Assembly: GCA_023454395.1 (NCBI GenBank)
Contig: JAEYFY010000269.1
Location: 1 to 25,789 of the forward strand
Reading direction: 5' to 3'
DNA from: Pseudomonadota bacterium
GTDB lineage: Bacteria > Pseudomonadota > Gammaproteobacteria > Enterobacterales > Enterobacteriaceae
Length of the DNA stretch: 25,789 nucleotides
The translations under genes and the position numbers were made by a program. Under the pieces are notes generated by a model, which made no database searches, had not been told where the DNA came from, and was given only the letters and a program-made list of their open reading frames with translations. The stretch's first letter is position 1. The number at the start of each line of letters is the position of its first letter. Below are positions 1 to 8,013 of the stretch, one piece after another.

Positions 1-1530
1 AAGAATGATAGATAGTCTGACATGATTATTTTTATCCTTAAGTTTGCAATTTTTATCGTTTATAACTGCGTTGGCAAACCTATAAGTTGGTCATTATATA
101 ATTGTGTAGGGTACTAGGTTTTATTAATGCTCTACTTTGCTGAAACGATAAATCATAAATAAAAAAAGATAGTTACTAACCTAAACAATGAAAAATATCA
201 TCACTTAGGAAATTGTCAGGTTAGATTAGTTGGCTATTGTAGGGAATATTTATTGAGATGTAATAGAATAAAATCAATTGTGTGACAAATATAAAAAAAT
301 TCCTTTTTTCTCTTTATTTGCTTGTTAATTGTCGCGTTTTTTGATGTTTGTCAATGTAATTAAATTGCTAATGTTGTTACCAAATTAATTTTTGATGAAA
401 AAAAGAACGATATTGAGGGTTTTAGCTATGTAATAAAAAGATAAACTTCAGCCTAAAATGCCATTTTTTAGGATAAAAAAGACCATCGATGCCTAGATTA
501 AACATAAATTAAATTAATGAATTATTTTTTTGCCTATTTTATTAACAAATAAACTAAATGTTTTTTATTTTAATATTCTATTATTATAAATTTTGCTGAA
601 TTAATTATTTAAATTATTTTTTATTTTATTTTTATAATGTTTCACCTTATTATAAATATTATTTTATTTTTTAACTTTTTTATATTTTATTTTATTTTTT
701 TTCATCTTGTTTAAAATATCTATTATTTAAATTTTTTTATTGTTTATTTCTTGCTGGTTTTTTACTTGCTTTTACTTTTTTTATATATTGAAACATGCTA
801 ATTCTTTATTTTTTATTGGTATCTATTTTGTTTAGTATGAAAAAATAAATTATCATCATGAATTTATTTTTATTTTTTTTTAATTTAATAATTTCAATTA
901 TACAAAACTAATATTTTTATATTAACTGTTTAAATGGATATTAATGTGATTTTCTCATCAATGATTGACTTCCTTTTGTATCCAAAGGCGCACAATTGCT
1001 CGCTTTCGAACAAGATTTAATTGTAATACAAATCAGTGAGATAATGAGTCTATGATAAGTAAAATAAATAATAAATGAGAATGGTTCTTTCTAACGATCC
1101 TCATTTAAAGATATGATTGACGAACCTCTGATCGCACTGATAAAAGCAAAAATCCTATTTTTCTTATTCTTTATGACTGAGAAATCGCGAAATAAATACT
1201 ATTTAATAATAGAAAAATATTTATTTAAGTGTATTTTTTACCTTTTTTTAACGTGTTTAAGTTGACTGTTATAGAACAAAGATAAGAGATGAAATATTTT
1301 TGAAGTCATAGTCTCATTTTTAGATGAGATATTCATTTTCCCCAAGTAATTGTCATACAAATATTCAAGATAAAAAAGGTGATTGAAAAGTGAGTTGGCA
1401 GATAATTATCTTCGGTTTAACTACGTAATAATCTCTAACGGAATATTTTCTTTAGTGTGTAAATCTGTTGCTGTCTGTTTTTAGCGCTATAAAGTTATCT
1501 CACAATAAGTGATATAACCCTGAGATTATT

Positions 1531-1635
1531 ATGGGAGTATTAATAGTGAAAAGATTATTTTCATCATTAAATAGCGCTTTTTTGATAATGGAAATCAGCG
1601 ATTATGTTAGCGATGTTTTAGGATTTAACATTTGA
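1531..1635 (+). CDS. Possible 34-residue small protein
   Basis: An ATG at 1531 opens a 34-codon frame ending in TGA at 1633-1635; an in-frame GTG at 1546, preceded by GGGAG at 1533-1537, is an alternative start giving 29 residues. The peptide has a hydrophobic middle (SAFLIMEI) and an acidic tail. It lies in AT-rich DNA and is followed about 100 bases later by a terminator-like hairpin. I do not recognise it. Frames this short arise by chance, so this is only a candidate. Confidence 0.15.
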   Translation: MGVLIVKRLFSSLNSAFLIMEISDYVSDVLGFNI

Positions 1636-1726
1636 CGCTTTCCAGAACGACTGAAATAAGTTGGTAAATACAAACAGTTTGTCTGATATTGGTAAAATTG
1701 TTTACATTTTATTATTGACGTTGTTA

Positions 1727-1770
1727 CACATGAAAAAAAGAACCAAAGTGTGAACTAGGTTCCTTTTTTT
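1727..1770 (+). terminator. Intrinsic terminator-like hairpin
   Basis: Stem arms AAAAAAAGAACC and GGTTCCTTTTTTT, with one mispaired or bulged base, enclose a loop of about 13 bases. The T run at the 3' side, and the A run at the 5' side, would allow termination in both directions. It follows the possible small frame at 1531-1635 and may end a short transcript from the AT-rich region. Confidence 0.55.
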
Positions 1771-2048
1771 CGTTGAGATAAACGCGCATTAATGAGCAAA
1801 TCGAATGCCATTCTAGACGTCATTACAATCATACAAGTGTCAGAACTAAGATTAACGGTTCACTATTGTGATTGAGAAATCTTACTTAGAGGCAACATGT
1901 CGTCGCAATTTCCTTGATGTAAATTGAGTTTCTCTAATGAAAAGTGCTTTTGCCTAAATGTGAATAATGAAATAAAGAATTATGCTAGAGTAATTTCAGA
2001 TTGTTATTTATTTTTCATTTGTACTTATGCTAGATCACAGGATTTTAT

Positions 2049-2339
2049 ATGAATAATATCAGGTTAATAGCCACGATTGTGGCGAAAGAGAATCATGAAA
2101 ATGAAGTGTTATCTGCTTGCAAAGCGATGATAAAACCAAGTCATCAAGATGAAGGATGTATCCAGTACGAACTTCATAAGGATACCACTCAACCAAGAAC
2201 CTTTATTTTCTTTGAAATATGGGAAAACCAGAGTGCTATCGATAAACACAATGAAACGACACATATGAAAGCATTTATCGAAAATTTAAAAGATAAAATT
2301 GATTCACTAGAGATTAAATTTATTGAGAAATTAGCTTAA
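2049..2339 (+). CDS. ABM-family (YgiN-like) monooxygenase
   Basis: This 96-residue protein has the length and layout of the antibiotic biosynthesis monooxygenase (ABM) family of small dimeric ferredoxin-like proteins, which includes the quinol monooxygenase YgiN. The N-terminal IRLIATIVAK strand, the central EGCIQYELHKD segment, FFEIWEN and the following KHNETTHMKAF helix with its His residues are family hallmarks. CAGGA at 2038-2042 is placed correctly for ATG 2049. A possible promoter lies just upstream (TTGTTA 2001-2006, TATGCT 2026-2031, long 19-base spacer). The gene is followed by its own terminator, so it is probably monocistronic. The substrate cannot be read from the sequence; a small quinone-like compound would be typical. 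Confidence 0.85.
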   Translation: MNNIRLIATIVAKENHENEVLSACKAMIKPSHQDEGCIQYELHKDTTQPRTFIFFEIWENQSAIDKHNETTHMKAFIENLKDKIDSLEIKFIEKLA

Positions 2340-2365
2340 TACTCTTTTTCTTCAGTAAGTAAGTT

Positions 2366-2405
2366 AAGCAGATATACCATAAAGGTCTATCTGCTTATTT
2401 TTTAA
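2366..2405 (+). terminator. Intrinsic terminator after ABM gene
   Basis: Arms AAGCAGATA (from 2366) and TATCTGCTT (to 2396) form a 9-base perfect stem that can extend inward with ACC/GGT, followed by ATTTTTTT. It lies 27 bases after the stop codon of the monooxygenase gene. Confidence 0.85.
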
Positions 2406-2532
2406 GTGGTTATTGTTAATATGAAGCAATGACCAAAATAGTGGAGCAGGTTGTGTTATCAGCTTTTTTGCTGAAAAAATAATCAGTAAAGAACAATGCG
2501 CTCTACTACAATTGCTTTACTACGATAATGAA

Positions 2533-4083
2533 TTAGATGCACTTAATCTGAAAGTAATTCACTAATTTATTCAGGTTAAGAGCTTGTTCATTAAGTGAAT
2601 TCGCAGCGGCTACCGATTCCTCGACTAATCCCGCATTCTGTTGAGTTGTTGAATCAAGCTGACTTATAGCATTATTGATTTGCGATATACCATCACTTTG
2701 TTCATTACTTGCCTGCCCAATTTCACGCAAGAGTGCGCTGATCTCTTCGACATCGGTGATCATTTTTTGGATCTGAGAGTCGGCTTGCTCAACTAATTCC
2801 AGTCCTTCTTGTGTTTGAGTTGATGAATTATCGATAAGCGCGCGTATATCATTAGCGGAGTCTGCACTTTTTTGTGCCAGTAGTCTGACTTCACCCGCAA
2901 CAACCGCAAAACCTTTACCATGTTCACCCGCTCTTGCGGCTTCAACAGCGGCATTTAGTGCAAGAATATTAGTTTGGAATGCAATGGCATCGATTAAATT
3001 AATAATGTCTGTCATTTGAGATGATGAGCTATTAATGGCTCTCATTTTTTCAGTTAGCTGAAGCATCATTTCGCCATTATGATGTACGGCGATTTCAGTT
3101 TTTTCAGCAACATTAATCGCATCATGGGTATGATCTGCGGTATTTTTAACGGTTGATGTCATCTGCTCCATGGAGCTTGCCGTTTCTTCTACTGATGTTG
3201 CTTGCTCTTCTGTTCTTGCAGCTAAATTTTGGCTACCTGCCGTAATTTGCTCTGCTGCCGACGAAATATTTTCAGCGCCATTTTGTACATTTTGCACAAC
3301 CTCTAATAGGTGTGTTTTCATTTCAGCAAGGGATTGTAATAATATTCCTGCTTCATCCTGATAATCAGTATTCACTTCTTGTGTTAAATCACCATTAGCA
3401 ATGGCTTTAGCAAAGTTTATTGCCTTCTCTAATGGAAGTGTAATGCCTTTAGTAATAAACCATCCTAAAATACTGCCCACAATAATACTGACTAGAGTTA
3501 ATAATACTAAAAATATTCTTTTCTCAATGAAATCACGTTCAACAGCGTCACCTGCCTCTTCCATTTTTTGATTTTGTAATTCGATAAACTCTAATATTTT
3601 ATCGCGATACTTTAACTGAATAACGGAAGTTTTTGTGATCAATTCATTGACTGCAGCGTGTCTGTTATTTTCATTAAATGCCTTCACCACAAAGTTTTGA
3701 GAGTTTATATATTGCTGACGAATATCATAAACCTCAGCTAAGATTTTTTTTGACTCAGCATCGTGTGTGGTTTCGTCTAATTCTTTCAATAACTGCGCAA
3801 CTTTAGCGGTGATCTCTGCTTTTTTACTCTCTTGCTCAGCGGCTAAACTTCCTTGCTCATCAAGCATAGTGAGTTGCTGAAATATAATAAACTCATTGAA
3901 ATTATTAATCAGTAAGTTGGCTCTGACTGTGGCTGGATAGATATCATCAACAACATCATGAATATCTTGATTTGCACTATTTAAACCCATTAATGCGAAA
4001 CCGGAACCCAACATAATTAACATCACAAAAGTTGCAAATGCGATGGTTAACTTTGTACGAATTTTAAAGTTTTTAAAGAACAT
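2533..4083 (-). CDS. Methyl-accepting chemotaxis protein
   Basis: A 516-residue inner-membrane chemoreceptor. It has a first membrane helix at about residues 10-32, a helical periplasmic sensing domain (about 33-188, four-helix-bundle type), a second membrane helix at about 190-211, a HAMP domain (about 212-265) and a long cytoplasmic coiled-coil signalling domain. The hairpin tip that contacts CheA and CheW is clear: AIAFQTNILALNAAVEAARA followed by GEHGKGFAVVAGEVR. Glu/Gln-rich methylation helices flank it. The C terminus ends NYFQIKCI and lacks the NWETF-type pentapeptide that tethers CheR, so it probably relies on other receptors for efficient methylation. AGGG sits 8 bases before the ATG, and a sigma28 promoter match lies upstream. 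The ligand cannot be told from the sequence. Confidence 0.95.
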   Translation of the reverse strand: MFFKNFKIRTKLTIAFATFVMLIMLGSGFALMGLNSANQDIHDVVDDIYPATVRANLLINNFNEFIIFQQLTMLDEQGSLAAEQESKKAEITAKVAQLLKELDETTHDAESKKILAEVYDIRQQYINSQNFVVKAFNENNRHAAVNELITKTSVIQLKYRDKILEFIELQNQKMEEAGDAVERDFIEKRIFLVLLTLVSIIVGSILGWFITKGITLPLEKAINFAKAIANGDLTQEVNTDYQDEAGILLQSLAEMKTHLLEVVQNVQNGAENISSAAEQITAGSQNLAARTEEQATSVEETASSMEQMTSTVKNTADHTHDAINVAEKTEIAVHHNGEMMLQLTEKMRAINSSSSQMTDIINLIDAIAFQTNILALNAAVEAARAGEHGKGFAVVAGEVRLLAQKSADSANDIRALIDNSSTQTQEGLELVEQADSQIQKMITDVEEISALLREIGQASNEQSDGISQINNAISQLDSTTQQNAGLVEESVAAANSLNEQALNLNKLVNYFQIKCI

Positions 4084-4590
4084 GCTTAACCCTGGATAAA
4101 TAATAATTAATAAGTATTTGTAACTTATTTAAGAACAAACAGTATCGGTAAGCGGTGGCAGAACTTTAGTCATTAAACTAAATAAAGGGAGATAAAAAGG
4201 CTTGCATTGATTTTTAACATATTATTTTTATTGTAAAAAAGAGATCTCCTCCATTTTTTTATCTAAATGTGCTGAGTATTTAAGTTTCATTCAGCTTTAT
4301 AAATTTGGATGTAAAGTAATAAAAAATTAAAAAAAACTCTTTATTTTCTGTTAACAATTGTTTGGTCGATTTTAATTTTGTTAATTAATTTTGAGGCGTT
4401 TAGAAGGTAGAATAAAGATCAATAGAGTGTAAAACTGGCTAAATAAACGCTATCTAAGACTTGCATACCTCTGCAACCTTTTTGGCTATGCTAGACTGAG
4501 AGACTTAAAACCAGTGAGTTTATAGTTAATACAAGATGTATTTTAACTTTCCCTCTTTCTTATACTCAATTGACTTAAAGGTAACGCTGG
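4084..4590. promoter_or_regulatory. Divergent intergenic region with AT-rich centre
   Basis: This 507-base gap separates the divergently transcribed chemoreceptor and phosphatase genes. Apart from the sigma28 promoter at 4142-4168, it holds an AT-rich middle (about 4200-4400) and, near the phosphatase gene, TTGCA/TGCAA inverted arms at 4461-4476 and a TATGCT box at 4487-4492. The TTGCAT to TATGCT distance is 20 bases, too long for a good sigma70 promoter, so the phosphatase promoter is uncertain. No coding potential was seen. Confidence 0.45.
4142..4168 (-). promoter_or_regulatory. Sigma28 (FliA) promoter of the chemoreceptor gene
   Basis: Read on the minus strand, TAAAGTTC, 11 bases, then ACCGATAC. 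The enterobacterial FliA consensus is TAAAGTTT-N11-GCCGATAA, so 13 of 16 defined positions match with exact spacing. The start codon is about 60 bases downstream. This ties the receptor to the flagellar/chemotaxis regulon. Confidence 0.8.
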
Positions 4591-5172
4591 ATGCGCAGTG
4601 TATTGATATTTTTGAGCGTATTTATTTTAGGATTTAGTCATATGGCGTATTCTGATCAAACACTTGTTTTTATAAGACATGGTGAAAAACCTGATAATGA
4701 TAGTGGGCAACTGACCTGTAAAGGATTAAATAGAGCATTAGCTCTGCCTGATGCGCTTATAAATCAATTTGGCAAACCTGATGCATTATTCGCAGCAGCA
4801 CCTAAACAGAGCAAGTTAGGCAATTCATTACGTTCACTCCAAACGATCTCACCTATCGCGATTAAAACCTCATTGCCTATTCATCTTCAATATCATGCTA
4901 AAGAGATAAAAGCATTACGTGAGGAACTGTTAAGTCAACAGTATGAAAACTCAGTTATTTTTATTGCATGGGAGCATGATAATTTAACCAAAGTTGCACG
5001 AGATATTATGAAACAAGAGGGTGGAGATCCTAAATTAATTCCTAAATGGAAAAGTAGTGATTTTGATAGTATCTATATCCTAAGGATAATCCGAGAGGGT
5101 GATAAGAAAAGTATCGTATTTGAACAAAGACAACAAGGGTTAGATGGCGTGTCAGAAATTTGCCCTAATTAG
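4591..5172 (+). CDS. Exported histidine phosphatase family protein
   Basis: A 193-residue protein with a signal peptide (hydrophobic residues 4-16, likely cleavage after AYS at 19-21), so it probably acts in the periplasm. The mature protein begins with the strand and catalytic loop of the histidine phosphatase (phosphoglycerate-mutase-like) superfamily: VFIRHGEKP, with His30 as the likely phospho-acceptor. GQLTCKGLNRALALPDAL matches the usual downstream helix, and the late WEHDN supplies the second active-site His in place of the more common THG. AAGG about 9 bases upstream supports this ATG. The PhzF-like gene follows after 67 bases on the same strand with no terminator seen, so co-transcription is possible. 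Substrate unknown. Confidence 0.85.
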   Translation: MRSVLIFLSVFILGFSHMAYSDQTLVFIRHGEKPDNDSGQLTCKGLNRALALPDALINQFGKPDALFAAAPKQSKLGNSLRSLQTISPIAIKTSLPIHLQYHAKEIKALREELLSQQYENSVIFIAWEHDNLTKVARDIMKQEGGDPKLIPKWKSSDFDSIYILRIIREGDKKSIVFEQRQQGLDGVSEICPN

Positions 5173-5239
5173 TGAGTATTTTATAACACTCTATTTTTAC
5201 ACACAGACTTAATGCTATTCGAAGCAATGCGGGAAATAT

Positions 5240-6127
5240 ATGCAAAATGAAGCGATACACTCAGTAGAACACGAGATCAAAGTACACCTTGTAAACTCAT
5301 TTACTCGAAATAATAAAGGTGGCAATCCTGCTGGTGTGGTACTTAACCCTCCTCAATTAAGTGATGAGCAGAAAATTGCTATCGCGAAAGAAGTCGGGTT
5401 TTCTGAAACAGCTTTTGTTTATCAAGGTGAGGAGACTGATTTTAAAGTTGATTTTTTTACCCCTGAAGGAGAGGTCGATTTTTGCGGTCATGCGACATTA
5501 GCGGTATTTTTTACCTTATCTTCACTCAATTTATTGGCTTCTGGTCATTACACACAAAAAACGAAAGCAGGCATTTTAAGCGTCGCAATTGATGATGAAA
5601 ATGTCGTTATGGAGCAAACACTGCCAGTTTCACGACAAGCTCCAAATATCGATGCTGTGGCTGCTACGCTGGGAATAAATAGTGAAATTATTTCAGCAAC
5701 AGGCTTACCTATTGAGATATTTTCAACGGGATTACCCGATATTCTGATCCCGGTACAATTTGGGCAATTAGATACGCTAAAGCCTAATTTTGAAGCAATT
5801 GCAAACTTAAGTCGTGAATTTAATACTATCGGTTTTCATGTTTTTGAGCTTAGCCAAGATAAAGAAATCACTGCACATTGTCGTAACTTTGCGCCTTTAT
5901 ATGGCATCAATGAAGAGTCTGCAACAGGAAGTTCAAGTGGTGCTTTAGGCTGCTATCTTGTTAAGCATGTTTTCCCTCATAAAACACATTTTCTATTAGA
6001 GCAGGGACGTGCAATGCAATGTTCCTCGCTTATTAACGTTATTATTGATTCAACGAAAAATACAATTAGTAGAGTGAGAGTAGGTGGCAAAGCGACAATG
6101 ATTGGTGTGAAGATTATTACTCTTTAG
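5240..6127 (+). CDS. PhzF family isomerase
   Basis: A 295-residue protein of the PhzF/diaminopimelate-epimerase fold. Diagnostic segments are VNSFTRNNKGGNPAGVVL at the N terminus, VGFSETAFVY, whose Glu is the conserved catalytic acid/base of PhzF relatives, DFFTPEGEVDFCGHATLA, and the C-terminal-half motif ATGSSSGALGCYLV. Length is normal for the family. PhzF itself isomerises a dihydro-hydroxyanthranilate in phenazine synthesis, but most family members sit outside phenazine operons and have unknown substrates. No phenazine genes are present here, so that pathway is not implied. GGGA just upstream supports the start. Confidence 0.9.
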   Translation: MQNEAIHSVEHEIKVHLVNSFTRNNKGGNPAGVVLNPPQLSDEQKIAIAKEVGFSETAFVYQGEETDFKVDFFTPEGEVDFCGHATLAVFFTLSSLNLLASGHYTQKTKAGILSVAIDDENVVMEQTLPVSRQAPNIDAVAATLGINSEIISATGLPIEIFSTGLPDILIPVQFGQLDTLKPNFEAIANLSREFNTIGFHVFELSQDKEITAHCRNFAPLYGINEESATGSSSGALGCYLVKHVFPHKTHFLLEQGRAMQCSSLINVIIDSTKNTISRVRVGGKATMIGVKIITL

Positions 6128-6551
6128 AGAAAATAAAACATTTTAATTTCTAAACCTTATTTAAAAGGGCGATTTAGTTTCAAGGTTATAAGTGATAGTG
6201 ATCCTTTATCATAATTTAAATTTGAAATTCAATTTGATCCTCGCCATAAAATAAATCCAGTGTATCTATTCTAAAATTGGAGGGTTCACTGGAAAATTAT
6301 TTTATAGTAGAAAATGAATATATAATTATTGAGTTAACTTTTCTATTTCAATAGGAATATGGGTAAGTTGATTACAAGAAAGGTTAAGTACATTGAGCTG
6401 TTTACATTCAAGAATAGATAAAGAGAAATGCGTTAAATGATTGTTATAAGTACTATTACTGTATAAAGGAAAGGTGATGTAACATTTATTTTTGCCTTAT
6501 CTATAAGAATAGTAAGTAATATTTTTAGTATTAAATAAAAGGATGTTCACT
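6128..6551. other. Intergenic region with LRR gene remnant
   Basis: This 420-base gap between the PhzF-like gene and the lipoprotein gene holds, on the minus strand, the leucine-rich-repeat remnant listed separately. The rest (6128-6325) is AT-rich and shows no convincing promoter, terminator or reading frame. Confidence 0.6.
6326..6496 (-). pseudogene. Leucine-rich-repeat gene remnant
   Basis: On the minus strand an open stretch of 56 codons ends in TAA at 6326-6328. It reads ...NNHLTHFSLSILECKQ then LNVLNLSCNQLTHIPIEIEK and LTQ. The LxxLxLxxNQLTxIPxEIxxL pattern is the classic leucine-rich repeat, with about two repeats visible. There is no in-frame ATG or GTG with a ribosome site, and a stop codon (TAA) lies directly upstream at 6497-6499. 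It is therefore the C-terminal end of a decayed LRR gene, whose 5' part may have been replaced by the sequence upstream of the lipoprotein gene. LRR proteins of enterobacteria are often effector-like, but this function cannot be assigned here. Confidence 0.75.
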
Positions 6552-7220
6552 ATGTCTAAAAGATATAATATTAAATTAATTATGGTTAGATTAATATTTA
6601 TTTCATCTGTTTGTTCCATATTATCAGGTTGTCTCTCATTTAATTTGATGGTCGCTACTGATCATGAAGTCGGTTACCAAAAATCTAATTGGGGATCAGA
6701 TACTATTACTGCGCTTTCATTAGCGAATGATACAAATGGAAATACTGGGTGGGTATTTGTTGGAGAAAATTTTGACTACTTACTGAGCCGTGGAGGCGAT
6801 AATATTGTAAGTATATTGAAAGATCCGGTTATATTCCGAGATAAAATTATCGTTGAACAACCAGCTCAATTTATTATTGATCCAAAAAGAAAAGAGTTTT
6901 CAGGAAGAGTGGAACTTAATTATCGTTGGACTGAAGAAAAGGATAAAATGGCAATCACAAAATACGGTTTTTCATGTAATGATAATACAAAGATGTGTTC
7001 AGTATTGATACAAAATTTAGTCGGTACTATACATGAAAAAAATAAAGAGCAAGATATAACCTATTTAATGCAATTCTATCATTCATTCGAGGTTGAGTTT
7101 TACCAATATAAATCAAGCTCTTTTGGGGCAAAAACTGCCCGAGCATTACTTCCTGTGACATTAGCTTTAGATGTCGTTACATTGCCTTTGCAGTACCTAT
7201 TTTTTGCAACGAAAAAATAA
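6552..7220 (+). CDS. Hypothetical lipoprotein
   Basis: I chose ATG 6552 because AAAAGG ends 9 bases before it; the in-frame ATG at 6543 directly abuts that site and is unlikely. The resulting 222-residue protein has a basic N terminus, a hydrophobic core and the lipobox LSGC (residues 24-27), so it should be lipidated at Cys27 and anchored in the envelope. The mature part has mixed charged and aromatic segments with two Cys at CNDNTKMC. The C terminus ALDVVTLPLQYLFF resembles the tail of the YceK/YidQ lipoproteins, but the protein is about twice their length, so I leave the family open. It is the last gene before the element boundary and probably chromosomal. Confidence 0.75.
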   Translation: MSKRYNIKLIMVRLIFISSVCSILSGCLSFNLMVATDHEVGYQKSNWGSDTITALSLANDTNGNTGWVFVGENFDYLLSRGGDNIVSILKDPVIFRDKIIVEQPAQFIIDPKRKEFSGRVELNYRWTEEKDKMAITKYGFSCNDNTKMCSVLIQNLVGTIHEKNKEQDITYLMQFYHSFEVEFYQYKSSSFGAKTARALLPVTLALDVVTLPLQYLFFATKK

Positions 7221-7597
7221 TTGAGTAGGTGGTATTGTAAAAGCAATTGGAACGCCGAACTTTGAGGGTGACCTAAGTATATTCAATGGTTAATCCCTTT
7301 ATTTTCATTCTTTAAAAATAAGAATAAAAAGTGATATACGGTGTTTTTAATAAGGCAAATAAGCTAAACGTTACTAACTGCCTTGCCGTAATTTTTTTCG
7401 TAATAATGCTATTATTTACTACTGTTTAGGTAGCCTAGAAAAGCGCAATATTTTAGGTGGTTTTTCATTTGTATTCACTGAATATTACCTTCTTAAAGTA
7501 TTACAAGAGAAATAAAACAGTATGTATTGAAGCGATAAGATGAATAGCATTGATTAAATAGCTAATCTTTTTCTGTGTGGATGTAATGTGGACATTC

Positions 7598-7630
7598 TAA
7601 AAATTAAGGGGCTACGTTTTCACGTAACCC
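7598..7630 (-). terminator. Minus-strand terminator at left element end
   Basis: On the minus strand GGGTTACG, loop TGAAAA, CGTAGCCC: an 8-base stem with one T-G wobble, followed by CTTAATTTTT. It directly abuts the ssrA-like sequence at 7631-7650 and points the same way as ssrA. No minus-strand gene ends here, so it may be the original ssrA terminator left behind when the element inserted. Confidence 0.6.
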
Positions 7631-7650
7631 GCTGGCGTAAGTTGAATTTG
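7631..7650. other. attL: Candidate left attachment site (ssrA 3' end copy)
   Basis: GCTGGCG, two mismatches, AGTTGAA, three mismatches, G: this matches 15 of 20 positions of the ssrA 3' end at 25673-25692, in the same orientation. Elements that integrate in the 3' end of ssrA leave the displaced gene end at their far side, free to decay. The adjacent terminator and the inner TATAACTA repeats support this reading. The imperfect match is the main weakness. Confidence 0.45.
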
Positions 7651-7699
7651 ACATCTACTTAATTGATTTTTAATAATTTTTTATTTTAATGAAATTTAT

Positions 7700-7721
7700 G
7701 TATAACTAAACGTATAACTAC
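7700..7721 (+). repeat. Tandem TATAACTA repeats (left arm sites)
   Basis: Two copies, GTATAACTA at 7700-7708 and GTATAACTA at 7712-7720, lie 12 bases apart about 50 bases inside the candidate left att site. The same unit occurs inverted at 25502-25525 next to the integrase start and once more at 18374-18384. The arrangement suggests arm-type binding sites for the integrase or its directionality factor. Confidence 0.5.
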
Positions 7722-7753
7722 AAGTTTATGCTATAGACATTGAATGGAAATAA

Positions 7754-7924
7754 ATGGAGAGTAGAGCTACGCAGAAAAGTGAGCCTTTTAACGGTAAGTT
7801 TAGTGTGATTTTTGAAAAAGAAAATGATTATTCATAGTAGCTTGATGCAGTTATTGCCTCAATAGGTATTGAGAATAAATTATTATCTAATATTCATAAT
7901 TTGAAAGCAATGTTGAAGTATTAA
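7754..7924 (+). pseudogene. Short interrupted reading frame
   Basis: From ATG 7754 a 56-codon frame runs to TAA 7922-7924 but is broken by two adjacent TAG codons at 7835-7840. Both halves read like protein (MESRATQKSEPFNGKF... and LDAVIASIGIENKLL...). I do not recognise it. It may be a remnant of a small gene lost beside the element end, or chance. Confidence 0.25.
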
Positions 7925-7953
7925 ATATGATATTTACTGATAATCCATCCTTT

Positions 7954-7975
7954 TGATAACTATCACAAGTTATCA
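7954..7975. promoter_or_regulatory. Perfect 8-base inverted repeat upstream of hsdM
   Basis: TGATAACT, spacer ATCACA, AGTTATCA. The arms are perfect, the 14-base centre-to-centre spacing fits a dimeric helix-turn-helix protein, and there is no T run, so an operator is more likely than a terminator. It lies 76 bases before the hsdM start. Confidence 0.45.
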
Positions 7976-8013
7976 GCCTGTTCTATTAGATTTTTGGCTA
8001 TAAATAGGTAACA

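Larger units (their letters stand above)
1..2048. other. AT-rich gene-poor region
   Basis: This 2 kb stretch has no long open reading frame on either strand. The core, 541-900, holds only 41 G or C in 360 bases by my count (about 11%), with many T runs on the plus strand. Small structures are present: an inverted repeat at 452-472 (CCTAAAA/TTTTAGG), an imperfect 14-base inverted repeat at 1073-1106, a short hairpin at 1312-1329 and a terminator-like hairpin near 1727-1770. A promoter-like pair TTGGCA (71-76) and TATATA (95-100), spacer 18, faces right but leads to no gene. Such DNA is typical of H-NS-bound intergenic regions in enterobacteria. I see no recognisable gene remnant. Confidence 0.7.

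Noticed and set aside
2450..2500. TCAGC/GCTGA hairpin after the chemoreceptor gene
   Set aside because: The T run is inside the loop and not after the stem on either strand, so a terminator is not supported.
2420..2565. Plus-strand open stretch after the ABM gene (frame ...SFFAEKIISKEQCALLQLL...)
   Set aside because: It has no start codon with a ribosome site and overlaps the 3' end of the chemoreceptor gene on the other strand.
3170..3361. 63-codon plus-strand frame
   Set aside because: It lies wholly inside the chemoreceptor gene on the opposite strand and mirrors its codon pattern.
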